Below are positions 1 through 6,934 of a stretch of DNA of 16,445 nucleotides, one piece after another. The stretch covers positions 1-16,445 of the forward strand of contig JAMDEE010000017.1 of the NCBI GenBank assembly GCA_023487605.1, written 5' to 3'. Within the stretch, counting starts at the first letter, position 1. Each line of letters starts with the position of its first letter. Source of the DNA: Patescibacteria group bacterium. GTDB lineage: Bacteria > Patescibacteriota > Microgenomatia > Levybacterales > UBA12049. Below the pieces are notes generated by a model. The model did no database searches. It was not told the origin of the DNA and saw only the letters and a list, made by a program, of their open reading frames with translations. Position numbers and translations under genes: made by a program.

Positions 1-49
1 GAGCCAGGCCCAGTACCGCGGAAGAAAGTCCCAATATTATTTTCTTCAT
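1..49 (-). CDS. N-terminus of an exported protein (partial)
   Basis: Only the first 16 codons are inside the window. They read MKKIILGLSSAVLGLA, a positively charged start followed by a hydrophobic stretch, which is the beginning of a signal peptide or N-terminal membrane anchor. The ATG at 49-47 is preceded, six bases away, by the full Shine-Dalgarno sequence AAAGGAGGTG (plus-strand 56-65), so the start is well supported. The gene diverges from the plus-strand pair beginning near 303. Its function cannot be told from this fragment; export across the membrane is inferred from the signal-like sequence alone. Confidence 0.75.
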   Translation of the reverse strand, partial: MKKIILGLSSAVLGLA

Positions 50-302
50 ATTATTCACCTCCTTTCCATATAAATTTAAAAAATTTAAAACCTAAAATTT
101 AAATAGATAAACAATCTAAATTGTGCGGACAAAAAATCGGTATTATAAATTCAGCTTTCGCGGATAAACAGATGTACCCGAACCTTATACTTTGTTTTCA
201 GACATGTCAGTGCTATTTATCACAAATCAACCCCTTGACCACTTTTCTTTAGAACCGACGGCCTAAAAAGAGGGCAACAACAAATAAATTATTCCCTGTA
301 AT
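50..302. other. Divergent intergenic region
   Basis: This AT-rich stretch separates the left-edge exported protein (minus) from the hypothetical pair on the plus strand. Apart from the ribosome binding site at 56-65 it holds a TATAAT on the minus strand at 142-147 that could serve the exported gene, but no convincing -35 lies upstream of it. A TTGACC at 235-240 on the plus strand has no -10 at a usable distance. No RNA gene or repeat array was seen. Confidence 0.5.
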
Positions 303-557
303 TTGACTATTGAAGCTAAAAGTGCTATAAATTACGGTCTGAATATGGGAATTGAAGGTAAAGATATACATCTCCCTATCGAGGCCGAAGAAGCCGGAAT
401 CGGCGGGTTTTTAGATGGCTTAACTGCCGATTTGGAAAGAAGGGCTAATCAAAAAGGTATGCAAGCAGGCGATGAAACTTTGCACAATTCCATGCTCACT
501 GAGAAAATAGAATTGATTATTCCAAGCGGAAAGCCGGAAGACAAGCCTGAGGTATAA
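303..557 (+). CDS. Hypothetical protein, 84 aa
   Basis: I do not recognise this protein. It is small, acidic and soluble, with no signal peptide or membrane segment; residues about 20-50 (DIHLPIEAEE, then a Gly-rich turn and LTADLERR) look like one folded segment and the tail is Lys/Pro/Glu-rich and probably flexible. The start is uncertain: the frame is open from 288, the first usable codon is TTG at 303, and the first ATG is at 345. None has a clear ribosome binding site. It ends four bases before the next gene, so the two are probably cotranscribed. It is accepted as real because of that coupling and the lack of a competing gene on the other strand. Confidence 0.55.
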   Translation: MTIEAKSAINYGLNMGIEGKDIHLPIEAEEAGIGGFLDGLTADLERRANQKGMQAGDETLHNSMLTEKIELIIPSGKPEDKPEV

Positions 558-561
558 AAAT

Positions 562-990
562 ATGACAAGCTATTTTGAAAGAGACAGACGTGAAATAACA
601 CCTTTAAAACCGGGCGGATACAGGACAATTCCCTACGGTAGAGTCGGCGGTCCGTTTTTTAATCCCGATATTCTGGCGCGTATCGAGCATGGCAGAAGCA
701 AATCTATCGACTTAGTCGGATTTATGTCGGCTTACGGACTGCATGTTATACCCGAAAAAACAGATTCTTTATTCCAGCTTCTTTGTAATGAGAAATACAA
801 ACTACGAGATGTCCTGGAAAGAACACCTGAAGGAAGCATTTCTTTTCCATCGGGAACAATTTCGAAAGTTGCACATGCTATTGAATTGGCTTCCGTAGAA
901 CAGCAAATGATTGAAGCCGTAGCCGGAGGAATAGATGAATTAAATGAGATTGGAAGAATACTTGCCGAAAACGTAGTCAAGCAACATTAG
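562..990 (+). CDS. Hypothetical protein, 142 aa
   Basis: This is an unrecognised soluble protein. The ATG at 562 is preceded by GAGGT eight bases upstream, inside the end of the preceding gene, which supports the start and translational coupling. The N-terminal 45 residues are rich in Arg, Pro and Gly (PLKPGGYRTIPYGRVGG); the C-terminal half (about 95-142) is predicted by eye to be helical with regularly spaced Ile/Leu/Ala. No catalytic motif, signal peptide or membrane segment is visible. Its stop TAG (988-990) overlaps the stop of the convergent cysS gene (987-989), so the two genes meet tail to tail with no spacer. Confidence 0.65.
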   Translation: MTSYFERDRREITPLKPGGYRTIPYGRVGGPFFNPDILARIEHGRSKSIDLVGFMSAYGLHVIPEKTDSLFQLLCNEKYKLRDVLERTPEGSISFPSGTISKVAHAIELASVEQQMIEAVAGGIDELNEIGRILAENVVKQH

Positions 991-2342
991 AGAGGCTTAA
1001 TTATTGTCTCTCCGTCTTTGTCTTCCAAATCAAACCCCATTTTTTTAACCTTGTGTCTTAATTCGTCTGCCATATGAAATTTTTTTTCTTTTCTTAAGAC
1101 TTCCCTTTCTTTTGCAAGTCTTTTGACTTCTTCGGGAATTTCCCTTCTTAGCGACGAGAGCCTCAAAGCCCTTGATTTAATATCCAAACCCAAAACCTTG
1201 TCGAACTTAAAAAGGCTTTCGGCTTTTGCGGAGGGTGGATAATCAGATTTTGCCAAATCCCAGATAACAGCTAATGCTTTTGGAATATTTAAATCGTCGT
1301 TTACCGCTTCCGAAAATTTATTTTCGTATTCGGCGCAACCGATTTTCGGCGCATCCCAAACTGCAACTTCCTCAATTAATTTGTTTAAAGCATTTTGTGC
1401 TCCATCCAAAGCCTCAAATGTAAAATTCATTTCCTGCCTGTAATGCGTCTGCAGATAAAGATATCTTAAAGACAAGGGGTTATACCCAAGCTTTTCGAGC
1501 TCGGAAAGCGTGAAAAAATTATGCAGGGATTTGCTCATCTTTTTTCCGTTAACCAAAATATGCGCTCCATGCACCCAGTATTTTACAAACGGACTCTCCC
1601 CTGTTTTTGCTTCACTCTGAGCTATTTCGTTCTCGTGGTGGGGAAAAATCAAATCAACTCCGCCAAGGTGCAAATCAATTTTATTCCCCAGAATCAACTG
1701 GCTCATAACCGAACATTCTATATGCCATCCCGGCCTGCCCTTTCCCCAAGGCGAATCAAACCCTACTTCGTCTTCGCCGACTGCTTTCCACAAGGCAAAA
1801 TCCTGAACGTTATCTTTTGTGTACTCATCCGACAGGACCCGTGTTCCTGTTTTTAGCTCTCTTTTTTCTAATCCGGAAAGTTTTCCGTAATTTGGAAATT
1901 TCGAAATATCAAAATAAACCGAGCCATCCTCTTCCGCATATGCAAATCCTTTTCTGACCAAATCTTGAACATATTCAATCATTTTTTTAATATATTCCGT
2001 CGCGTGCGGCTGAACATCCGGAGCTTCGACATTTAATTTTTTAATATCTTCAAGAAAATAATCTGTGTATTCTTTCGCTATCTCGTCTATTGTCGTTCCC
2101 TTTTCCTTTGCTCTTTTTATAATCTTGTCGTCGATATCGGTGATGTTTTCTGCTGTTTTGACCTCAAACCCGTTATATTTTAAAACCCTTTGTAAAACAT
2201 CGGAAAAAATAAAAGTCCTTAAGTTCCCTATATGCATATGATCGTAAACAGTAGGTCCGCAGGTATACATGGTTACATCGGGAGGGTTTATGGGCTCAAA
2301 CTCTTCCGGTTGACGGCTTAAAGTGTTATAGATTTTTAACAT
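987..2342 (-). CDS. cysS: Cysteinyl-tRNA synthetase
   Basis: This class I synthetase charges tRNA-Cys with cysteine in the cytoplasm. The chosen start gives 451 residues, close to the usual 460. Visible motifs are TCGPTVYDHMHIGNLRTF near the N-terminus (zinc ligand Cys and the HIGH-type signature HIGN), GRPGWHIECS and FPHHENEIAQSE (further zinc ligands and active site), and the KMSKS loop (KKMSKSLHN). The C-terminus carries the usual helical anticodon-binding part. The open frame extends ten codons further upstream, but family members begin MLKIYNT, and a -10-like element (GATAAT) lies six bases before this ATG, which favours 2342 and a leaderless transcript. No Shine-Dalgarno is present. The gene converges on the hypothetical gene 562-990, and their stop codons overlap. 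Confidence 0.95.
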   Translation of the reverse strand: MLKIYNTLSRQPEEFEPINPPDVTMYTCGPTVYDHMHIGNLRTFIFSDVLQRVLKYNGFEVKTAENITDIDDKIIKRAKEKGTTIDEIAKEYTDYFLEDIKKLNVEAPDVQPHATEYIKKMIEYVQDLVRKGFAYAEEDGSVYFDISKFPNYGKLSGLEKRELKTGTRVLSDEYTKDNVQDFALWKAVGEDEVGFDSPWGKGRPGWHIECSVMSQLILGNKIDLHLGGVDLIFPHHENEIAQSEAKTGESPFVKYWVHGAHILVNGKKMSKSLHNFFTLSELEKLGYNPLSLRYLYLQTHYRQEMNFTFEALDGAQNALNKLIEEVAVWDAPKIGCAEYENKFSEAVNDDLNIPKALAVIWDLAKSDYPPSAKAESLFKFDKVLGLDIKSRALRLSSLRREIPEEVKRLAKEREVLRKEKKFHMADELRHKVKKMGFDLEDKDGETIIKPL

Positions 2343-2348
2343 AATAAA

Positions 2349-2379
2349 ATTATCGCAAATTACAAAACGCAAATCTCAA
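2349..2379 (-). promoter_or_regulatory. Candidate leaderless promoter of cysS
   Basis: On the minus strand TTGAGA (2374-2379) is followed after 19 bases by TGC-GATAAT (extended -10; hexamer 2349-2354), then six bases, then the cysS ATG. Transcription starting 6-7 bases after the -10 would begin at the start codon. The spacer is long, so the extended -10 probably matters more than the -35. The same spacing recurs at proS and at the 2H phosphoesterase gene. Confidence 0.5.
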
Positions 2380-2452
2380 ATTTTCATCATAAATGTAAAA
2401 GATTTTAAATTTTGAGTTGTAGTTTTGAGTTTTAACATTTGGGTTTTAAGTC
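2380..2452. repeat. AT-rich degenerate intergenic repeat
   Basis: This short gap between cysS and the charged hypothetical protein contains TTTTGAGTT-like words in tandem (around 2410-2432) and near-palindromic AAATTTTGAG/CTCAAATTTT pieces. The same word (AGTTTTGAGT) occurs in frame inside recR at 3303-3333, suggesting one dispersed AT-rich repeat family. No gene was seen. Confidence 0.35.
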
Positions 2453-2965
2453 TTATCCGCTTGGTCCCCTATATTTTTCCGTTGACTGCTGTGCTCTTTG
2501 AACCGCTAGCGGTGCGGGCTTTTTTGCCTCTTTTTCCTGCAAATCGGCCATTTTCTGTTTATCCTCCCTTTCTACCTTTTCCGCAGGCCTTTCTTCCTTG
2601 GGCTTCGGCCTGTTTACTAGTTTCTGGTAATATTGCCCGTGCAGTTCCTGCCTTAATTTTTCGAGTTTTTGTTTATCGTCTGCTTCTTTTACGCTCTGAG
2701 AAGTTTGAGCAGTTTGGTTTCCGGGTTTCGATTTTGCGTATAAACCCTTAACTAACTCTTCCGTTTCTGCTTTATTGGCTGTATCAACGTCTGTCTGAAC
2801 GTCTTGACTCCGGTCGGAATTATCCTGAGAACCGTTATCTCCGGTAACCTGTCCCGCAGCGACTTTTACCGTATCTGAAACTGAAGATTTAACAGCCTTT
2901 CCTCCCTTTTTTACCAAACTCTGCCCCTGTTCCAAAATTTCACCTAAGACGTCATTCTGATTCAT
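2453..2965 (-). CDS. Charged, low-complexity hypothetical protein, 170 aa
   Basis: I do not recognise a named family. From the ATG at 2965 the protein has an N-terminal part that looks amphipathic (DVLGEILEQGQSLVKKGGKAV), a Ser/Asn/Asp/Gln-rich linker (about 43-95), and a strongly charged segment (about 96-150, LEKLRQELHGQYYQKLVNRP then Lys/Glu repeats) that could be helical or coiled coil, ending KYRGPSG. The open frame extends 50 codons upstream, but that part translates the AT-rich repeat 2966-3018 and is not believed. There is no Shine-Dalgarno. It lies between recR and cysS on the same strand. Function unknown; a structural or nucleic-acid-associated role would be a guess. Confidence 0.7.
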   Translation of the reverse strand: MNQNDVLGEILEQGQSLVKKGGKAVKSSVSDTVKVAAGQVTGDNGSQDNSDRSQDVQTDVDTANKAETEELVKGLYAKSKPGNQTAQTSQSVKEADDKQKLEKLRQELHGQYYQKLVNRPKPKEERPAEKVEREDKQKMADLQEKEAKKPAPLAVQRAQQSTEKYRGPSG

Positions 2966-3018
2966 AATAATACTACAAATACTACCAATACATACCAATA
3001 ATATCAATACTACAAACT
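2966..3018. repeat. TACTACAAATAC/TACCAATA repeat, copy 1
   Basis: Just upstream of the charged hypothetical gene, words of the type ACTACAAATAC, TACCAATACATACCAATA and CAATACTACAAAC follow each other. Closely related words in the opposite orientation form the inverted repeat between ybeY and dnaX (6863-6932). This is a degenerate dispersed repeat, not coding. Confidence 0.5.
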
Positions 3019-3046
3019 CAAGATTTTTAATAAATAAGATAATCGG

Positions 3047-3065
3047 CTTTCGAGTGAATCGAAAG
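3047..3065. other. Perfect 7-bp hairpin CTTTCGA-GTGAA-TCGAAAG
   Basis: The stem CTTTCGA/TCGAAAG is perfect with a five-base loop. No T-run follows on either strand, so it is not a classical terminator. It lies between recR and the charged hypothetical gene. Confidence 0.4.
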
Positions 3066-3070
3066 ACATT

Positions 3071-3113
3071 AACTTTAAAAAGAAAATAAAAAGAACCTCT
3101 AGAAAAGGAGTTC
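3071..3113 (-). terminator. Possible Rho-independent terminator after recR
   Basis: Reading the minus strand, an imperfect 8-bp hairpin (GAACTCCT ... AGAGGTTC with one mismatch and one G-T pair, plus-strand 3093-3113) is followed by a T-rich run (3071-3092). It lies about 90 bases past the recR stop and would separate recR from the genes downstream. The stem is weak, so this is tentative. Confidence 0.4.
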
Positions 3114-3200
3114 ATTTAGCAAGCGGCCGATAAGCTTGTTTTTGGGTCTTTTTGCGAGAGTCATCTCGAAGCTGGCTGCCGAGTGAAAGTTAAAAATTCT

Positions 3201-3932
3201 TTAATACTCGTTTCTTCCCTCCATTGCCCTTTGCAAAGTCACTTCGTCGGCATATTCCAAATCCGCTCCTATAGGAAGGCCTCTTCCAATCCTTGACACT
3301 TTCAAAGATTCGAGATTTAAGTTTTGAGTCTTGAGTTCACTAAGCCTTTTGGCGATATACATTGCAGTCGCTTCGCCTTCCATGGTGGGATTCGTAGCCA
3401 GAATTATCTCTTTGATCTTTGTCTGCCCGCCAGTGCCACCCGCCCGTAACGCTTCTGCTTGCAAAGCGGACTGGGGATTTGGCAGGCGGGATTTCTGCCT
3501 GCCCGTAACGATTTCGCTTGCGGGGCGGGCGGGATTTTTAATTCTTAAAATCAGCTGGCTTATGTATATCTCATCCGGCCCGATATTATTTAACGGATCA
3601 ATCTTGCCGTGAAGCACATGGTATACTCCCTTATACCTGCCCGATTTTTCCAAAGCCAAAACATCCAACGGCTGTTCTACGACACAAACGACGCTATGGT
3701 CACGCTCCGAATCCCTGCAAATACTGCACGGGCTGCTTTCGTCGATCATATAGCACTCCGAACATAAAACTGTATCTTTTTTCAAATTCTGAAGCGAGCT
3801 TGCAAACTTATCCAATTCACCTTGAGGAACGTGCAACAAGTAAAAAGTAAGCCTTTGGGCCGTTTTTGGCCCGACACCCGGCAGTCTTTCAAAAGACTCT
3901 ATTAAGTTTTGTATCGCTTTTGGAATAACCAT
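3201..3932 (-). CDS. recR: Recombination mediator RecR with in-frame insertion
   Basis: RecR works with RecF/RecO to load RecA on gapped DNA. The start at 3932 (MVIPKAIQNLIESF) matches the family and has GGAG ten bases upstream; eight further upstream codons are open but not needed. The domains are a helix-hairpin-helix (FERLPGVGPKTAQRL, about 16-28), a four-Cys zinc finger (C57, C60, C69, C72), a Toprim core (VVEQPLDVLALEKSGRYKGV, EGEATA) and the C-terminal GRGLPIGADLEYADE motif. At 243 residues it is about 45 longer than usual. The excess is an insertion at about 133-171 (PARPASEIVTG ... RAGGTGGQ), encoded by a GC-rich repeat, plus a smaller AT-rich insertion at about 200-210. It belongs to the dnaX-ybaB-recR cluster. 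Whether the insert is tolerated as a surface loop is inference. Confidence 0.95.
   Translation of the reverse strand: MVIPKAIQNLIESFERLPGVGPKTAQRLTFYLLHVPQGELDKFASSLQNLKKDTVLCSECYMIDESSPCSICRDSERDHSVVCVVEQPLDVLALEKSGRYKGVYHVLHGKIDPLNNIGPDEIYISQLILRIKNPARPASEIVTGRQKSRLPNPQSALQAEALRAGGTGGQTKIKEIILATNPTMEGEATAMYIAKRLSELKTQNLNLESLKVSRIGRGLPIGADLEYADEVTLQRAMEGRNEY
3303..3333 (-). repeat. Short AT-rich in-frame insertion in recR
   Basis: Codons for LKTQNLNLESL (residues 200-210) lie where RecR proteins normally pass directly from the helix AKRL to the strand VSRIGRGLP. The DNA contains AGTTTTGAGTCTTGAGTT, resembling the intergenic AT-rich repeat at 2380-2452. The assignment as an insertion rests on recalled family length, not an alignment. 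Confidence 0.4.
3420..3536. repeat. GC-rich composite repeat inserted in frame in recR
   Basis: This block of about 117 bp is visibly richer in G+C than the gene around it. It contains two copies of a 21-base unit (3442-3462 and 3501-3521, 18 of 21 identical, offset 59) beginning GCCCGTAACG, and a perfect 7-bp hairpin GGCAGGC/GCCTGCC with a nine-base loop (3481-3503). It keeps the recR frame open and adds about 39 residues. This looks like a small dispersed palindromic element that has inserted within a gene, similar in principle to the Rickettsia palindromic elements. Confidence 0.7.
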
Positions 3933-4022
3933 AATCGTTTCGCTCCAATTCGACAATTCACAATTATCAATTTAAAACAAATATTTCAATGAGTCATTGA
4001 CTAATTGAGTAAAAATTGAAAA

Positions 4023-4922
4023 TTAGAAATTCTTCAGGCCCTCCGCTATCGCCTTACTGACCGAAATGATTTCAAGCTTTGGGAATTTCTTTTCCTGTGG
4101 AATATTTATTGTATCCGTAACCCAGACCTTTTCTATTCCTGATTTCTGAAGAACCTCCGGCGCTTTGTTTGTAAAAACGGCATGAGTTGCAAAAGCAAAA
4201 ACTTTAGTTGCCCCGTTTTCCAAAAGAAGTCTTGCGGCGTCAACGGTTGTATCGCCCGTTGCTATCATATCGTCAACAATAATTGAGATTTTTCCCCTGA
4301 CATCCCCATTGAGTTGGCTATCGGATATCCTGCCGGTTTCCAAATCCCTGTTTTTTACTATAGTTGCGAAAGGAGTGTTTCCTAAGCTTTCCGAAAGCTC
4401 TTTTATTCTTCTTATTCCCCCCATATCGGGAGAAACCAAAATTATTTCATCTTTAAATTCATTTTTTATTTTCTCGGCAAAAAGGGGCAAAGCAGACAAG
4501 TGCAAAACCGGAATGGAAAAGAGCTCGGGGACTTTTACCGAATGCAGATCAAATGCAACCAATTTATCGACTCCCACCCTTTCCAAGGTTTCTATAATAA
4601 CTTCCAAAGAAACCGCCTCACCGTCCCTGAAAACATGATCCTGCCTCTCATATCCAAGATAAGACACAACCGCGGTAACAGACTTTGCACCGGACCTTTT
4701 TAAAGCATCTACTATGAAGAAAAGCTCCATGTAATTCTGGTCAGGCGGAGTACTGGTTGACTGAAATACAACAGTGTTTTCGTCGACCACTTTATCGATA
4801 ACCCTGACCCGTCTTTCGCCGTCGGGAAAAACGAAAATTTCTAAATGGCCAAAATTCACACCCATACCCCCGGCCGTACTTTCGGCCAGATGCTTATTGG
4901 AACTTCCGCTGAAAATTATCAT
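4023..4922 (-). CDS. prs: Ribose-phosphate pyrophosphokinase (PRPP synthase)
   Basis: It makes PRPP from ribose 5-phosphate and ATP for nucleotide and cofactor synthesis in the cytoplasm. The 299-residue protein is slightly shorter than the usual 310-315. Visible motifs are FPDGERRVRV (about 32-41), the GYERQDHVFRDGE region (90-102, where class I enzymes have the YARQDRK flexible loop; here it is divergent), FDLHS with H127, VKNRD (catalytic-loop Lys190), and the PRPP-binding loop IIVDDMIATGDTT (214-226, D217/D218). The start ATG is one base after the ybaB stop with AGGT seven bases upstream, so the two are translationally coupled. It sits between ybaB and recR, splitting the usual ybaB-recR pair. 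Its substrate would come from the pentose phosphate enzymes encoded further right (gnd). Confidence 0.95.
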   Translation of the reverse strand: MIIFSGSSNKHLAESTAGGMGVNFGHLEIFVFPDGERRVRVIDKVVDENTVVFQSTSTPPDQNYMELFFIVDALKRSGAKSVTAVVSYLGYERQDHVFRDGEAVSLEVIIETLERVGVDKLVAFDLHSVKVPELFSIPVLHLSALPLFAEKIKNEFKDEIILVSPDMGGIRRIKELSESLGNTPFATIVKNRDLETGRISDSQLNGDVRGKISIIVDDMIATGDTTVDAARLLLENGATKVFAFATHAVFTNKAPEVLQKSGIEKVWVTDTINIPQEKKFPKLEIISVSKAIAEGLKNF

Positions 4923-4923
4923 A

Positions 4924-5202
4924 TTATTGACCTAAAAGACCTCCTAATCCACCCTGCATCGAAGCTAATTTTTTTGCAGCAATTTCCTGGGACTTTTTTA
5001 CGGCTTCGTTAACTGCTTCCTTTACGTCGTTATCGGACCTGCCGTTAACTTTAATTTCTCTTATCTTCTGATCTCCGGAAATAGTTATTTCTACTCCGTT
5101 TTTTTCGATACTTACCTCTTCCGACTGTAATTCTTTTTGTATCTGCATTGCCTGGTCACGCATTTTTTTCAAATCACCCAGCTGTGAAAATGGATTATTC
5201 AT
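4924..5202 (-). CDS. ybaB: YbaB/EbfC family nucleoid-associated protein
   Basis: This is a small DNA-binding protein of the YbaB/EbfC family that usually travels with dnaX and recR. At 92 residues it is slightly short of the 100-110 typical length. The N-terminal helix (LGDLKKMRDQAMQIQKELQ) and central beta strands with the pattern NGVEITISGDQKIREIKVN fit the family, and the C-terminus ends in a Met/Gly-rich tail. The start is set by a strong AGGAGGTGA Shine-Dalgarno. It overlaps nothing but is only one base from prs. The role (nucleoid organisation or a DNA repair accessory) is known from family members; nothing here adds to it. Confidence 0.93.
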   Translation of the reverse strand: MNNPFSQLGDLKKMRDQAMQIQKELQSEEVSIEKNGVEITISGDQKIREIKVNGRSDNDVKEAVNEAVKKSQEIAAKKLASMQGGLGGLLGQ

Positions 5203-5344
5203 AAACTATCACCTCCTCTTAATTAAACCGCAAATACTAAATTATAAATTTCAAATAATTTCTAAACCTAAAAATCTGGATTCAAAAAATGTTTATGTCT
5301 GGTAATTTAAAATTATAATTTATTTAAGGTTTGCAATTTCGAAT

Positions 5345-6847
5345 TCAAGATTTTAGAACTACTGATATTATAACTTTTTTCCCGGAAATTTCCGCCATTA
5401 TATTTTCTAATATTTGCATTGTTTTATTTTCTTCAAGTTTTTCTTTATGGAATTTATACCTTGCTTCAATTTCCAGCTTTTGCCCGTCATAGCTTTTTAT
5501 AACACATCCCCTCAACACCCCGGCTACCGAGTGGTTATAAGGCTTAACCTTTTCTATTAATTCCTCGAATAATTCACCCAGCTCTTTAAAGTCATGAGAC
5601 AATCCGCTCTGAGGTGAATTGAAAGCAGCCTTCTGAAAACTTGGTTTATTATTTAAATTTTTAGAAAGGCTTTCATTTAGCGAACGGGGTTGAGATTGGA
5701 TATCATTATTATCGGAGCGAGTGCCATCTAAAATGTGTGACTGCTGACTGAAAGCAGTCTCCGAACTCCATTCCACTACCGCCAATTCCAACGGAAGCTG
5801 TGGCAAAACCGCGTATTTTGTATCCAGATATGCTTTAGAAAATAAATCAACCAATGCTTTAATTTCGTCTAACTCAAAATCCGGACTTTTGCTGTTTATT
5901 TCTTCAATCCCTGCTTTTTTAAGCAGCAATAAATGAAGATTATTTATTATCTGCTCCAAGAAATACTTTAAATCCGTTCCGTCCTCAACTAATCCGGCAA
6001 TAAGTTTAAAAGCTTTCCGGGAGTCTTTTTCTTTTAGAAATATAAGAAAATCCGCAAGCTCTTTATTGATATTCGTCAGGTTATATTTTTTCTCTACAAA
6101 TTCTTTTGTAATTTTTTTACCGTTTGCCAGAAGATTTAACTCTTCCAGAATTTTTGCCCCGTCCCTAAAGCTCCCGTCAGAAAGTTTTGCCACTGCATAT
6201 AGTGCGTCCTTATCCGCAGAGATTTTTTCTCCTTTAACAATCCTTTCAAACGACCTTACCAATTCATCTTCGGTTGCAATTTTAAACCGGAGAAGTACGC
6301 ATCTGGAAACAATAGTGGCAGGAACCTTGTGAGGTTCTGTCGTACAAAGAATAAAAACAACATGCGCGGGGGGCTCTTCCAGCGTTTTTAAAAGAGCATT
6401 AAATGCTTCCGTTGTTAACATATGGACTTCGTCGATAATATAAACTTTCATCGAGGCTTTAAACGGAGCAAGCCTTATTTTATCTCTTAAATCCCTGATT
6501 TCGTCTATCCCTCTGTTTGACGCCCCGTCGATTTCCATTACATCCATATTTGTTCCGTTAATCGTGGAGATACACTGTTCGCATTTGCCACACGGTTCAA
6601 TATCGGTTTTTGAACTTCTCCCGGTACAATTAATCACTTTGGCAACAATTCTGGCCGTTGAAGTCTTTCCGAGACCTTTAGGCCCGGTAAAAAGAAATGC
6701 ATGCGGAAAATATGATGGATTTTTTATATCCTGCTGTTTACCCTTGGTTAAAACTCCACGCTGTAAAACCATTCGTAAGTTATTACGGATTTCTTCGCTG
6801 TCTAAATCGTCTATTTTTTGGGGCCTGTATTTTCTATAAAAAACCAT
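5345..6847 (-). CDS. dnaX: DNA polymerase III subunit gamma/tau
   Basis: This is the clamp-loader ATPase of the replisome. The AAA+ module shows Walker A GPKGLGKT (55-62), a four-Cys zinc module (C74, C86, C89, C92), Walker B IIDEVHML (137-144), the sensor 1 region CTTEPHKVP and the SRC arginine-finger motif at 181-183. Domain III follows to about 365, then a Ser/Asn/Gln-rich linker (about 368-420) and a C-terminal domain (about 425-500). The 500 residues are enough for a tau-like form but shorter than in E. coli. The ATG at 6847 follows GAGGAG with a very short spacer. The gene heads the dnaX-ybaB-prs-recR group; a 142-bp AT-rich gap separates it from ybaB, which has its own strong ribosome binding site. 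Confidence 0.96.
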   Translation of the reverse strand: MVFYRKYRPQKIDDLDSEEIRNNLRMVLQRGVLTKGKQQDIKNPSYFPHAFLFTGPKGLGKTSTARIVAKVINCTGRSSKTDIEPCGKCEQCISTINGTNMDVMEIDGASNRGIDEIRDLRDKIRLAPFKASMKVYIIDEVHMLTTEAFNALLKTLEEPPAHVVFILCTTEPHKVPATIVSRCVLLRFKIATEDELVRSFERIVKGEKISADKDALYAVAKLSDGSFRDGAKILEELNLLANGKKITKEFVEKKYNLTNINKELADFLIFLKEKDSRKAFKLIAGLVEDGTDLKYFLEQIINNLHLLLLKKAGIEEINSKSPDFELDEIKALVDLFSKAYLDTKYAVLPQLPLELAVVEWSSETAFSQQSHILDGTRSDNNDIQSQPRSLNESLSKNLNNKPSFQKAAFNSPQSGLSHDFKELGELFEELIEKVKPYNHSVAGVLRGCVIKSYDGQKLEIEARYKFHKEKLEENKTMQILENIMAEISGKKVIISVVLKS

Positions 6848-6862
6848 AACTCCTCACGTCGT

Positions 6863-6932
6863 AATAATTACCAATACTACAAATATTTTAATATTGAATT
6901 ATTGGTAGCATTGGTATGTATTTGTAGTATTT
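6863..6932. repeat. Inverted repeat of the TACTACAAATA family, copy 2
   Basis: AATACTACAAATA at 6873-6885 is matched by its exact reverse complement at 6919-6931 (13 bp, 33-base spacer). The spacer contains ATTGGTAGCATTGGTATGTA, which corresponds to words in the copy at 2966-3018. It lies between ybeY and dnaX and could form a long hairpin in the transcript; neither arm is followed by a T-run. Confidence 0.55.
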
Positions 6933-6934
6933 CC

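Noticed and set aside
235..269. TTGACC ... TAAAAA promoter for the gene at 303
   Set aside because: The spacer is about 23 bases and nothing resembling a -10 is present at 16-18 bases.
2966..3115. N-terminal extension of the charged hypothetical protein with an apparent membrane segment
   Set aside because: The hydrophobic residues are the translation of the AT-rich TACTACAAATAC repeat and neighbouring hairpin; the ATG at 2965 begins the protein-like composition.
3987..3999. CAATGAGTCATTG palindrome between recR and prs as an operator
   Set aside because: It is a short isolated palindrome in AT-rich sequence with no promoter next to it; expected by chance.
5905..5925. Programmed frameshift in dnaX (CTT AAA AAA inside a small hairpin) giving a gamma-like product
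   Set aside because: The slippery sequence does not fit X XXY YYZ in the gene frame, and the shifted product would end inside domain III rather than after it.
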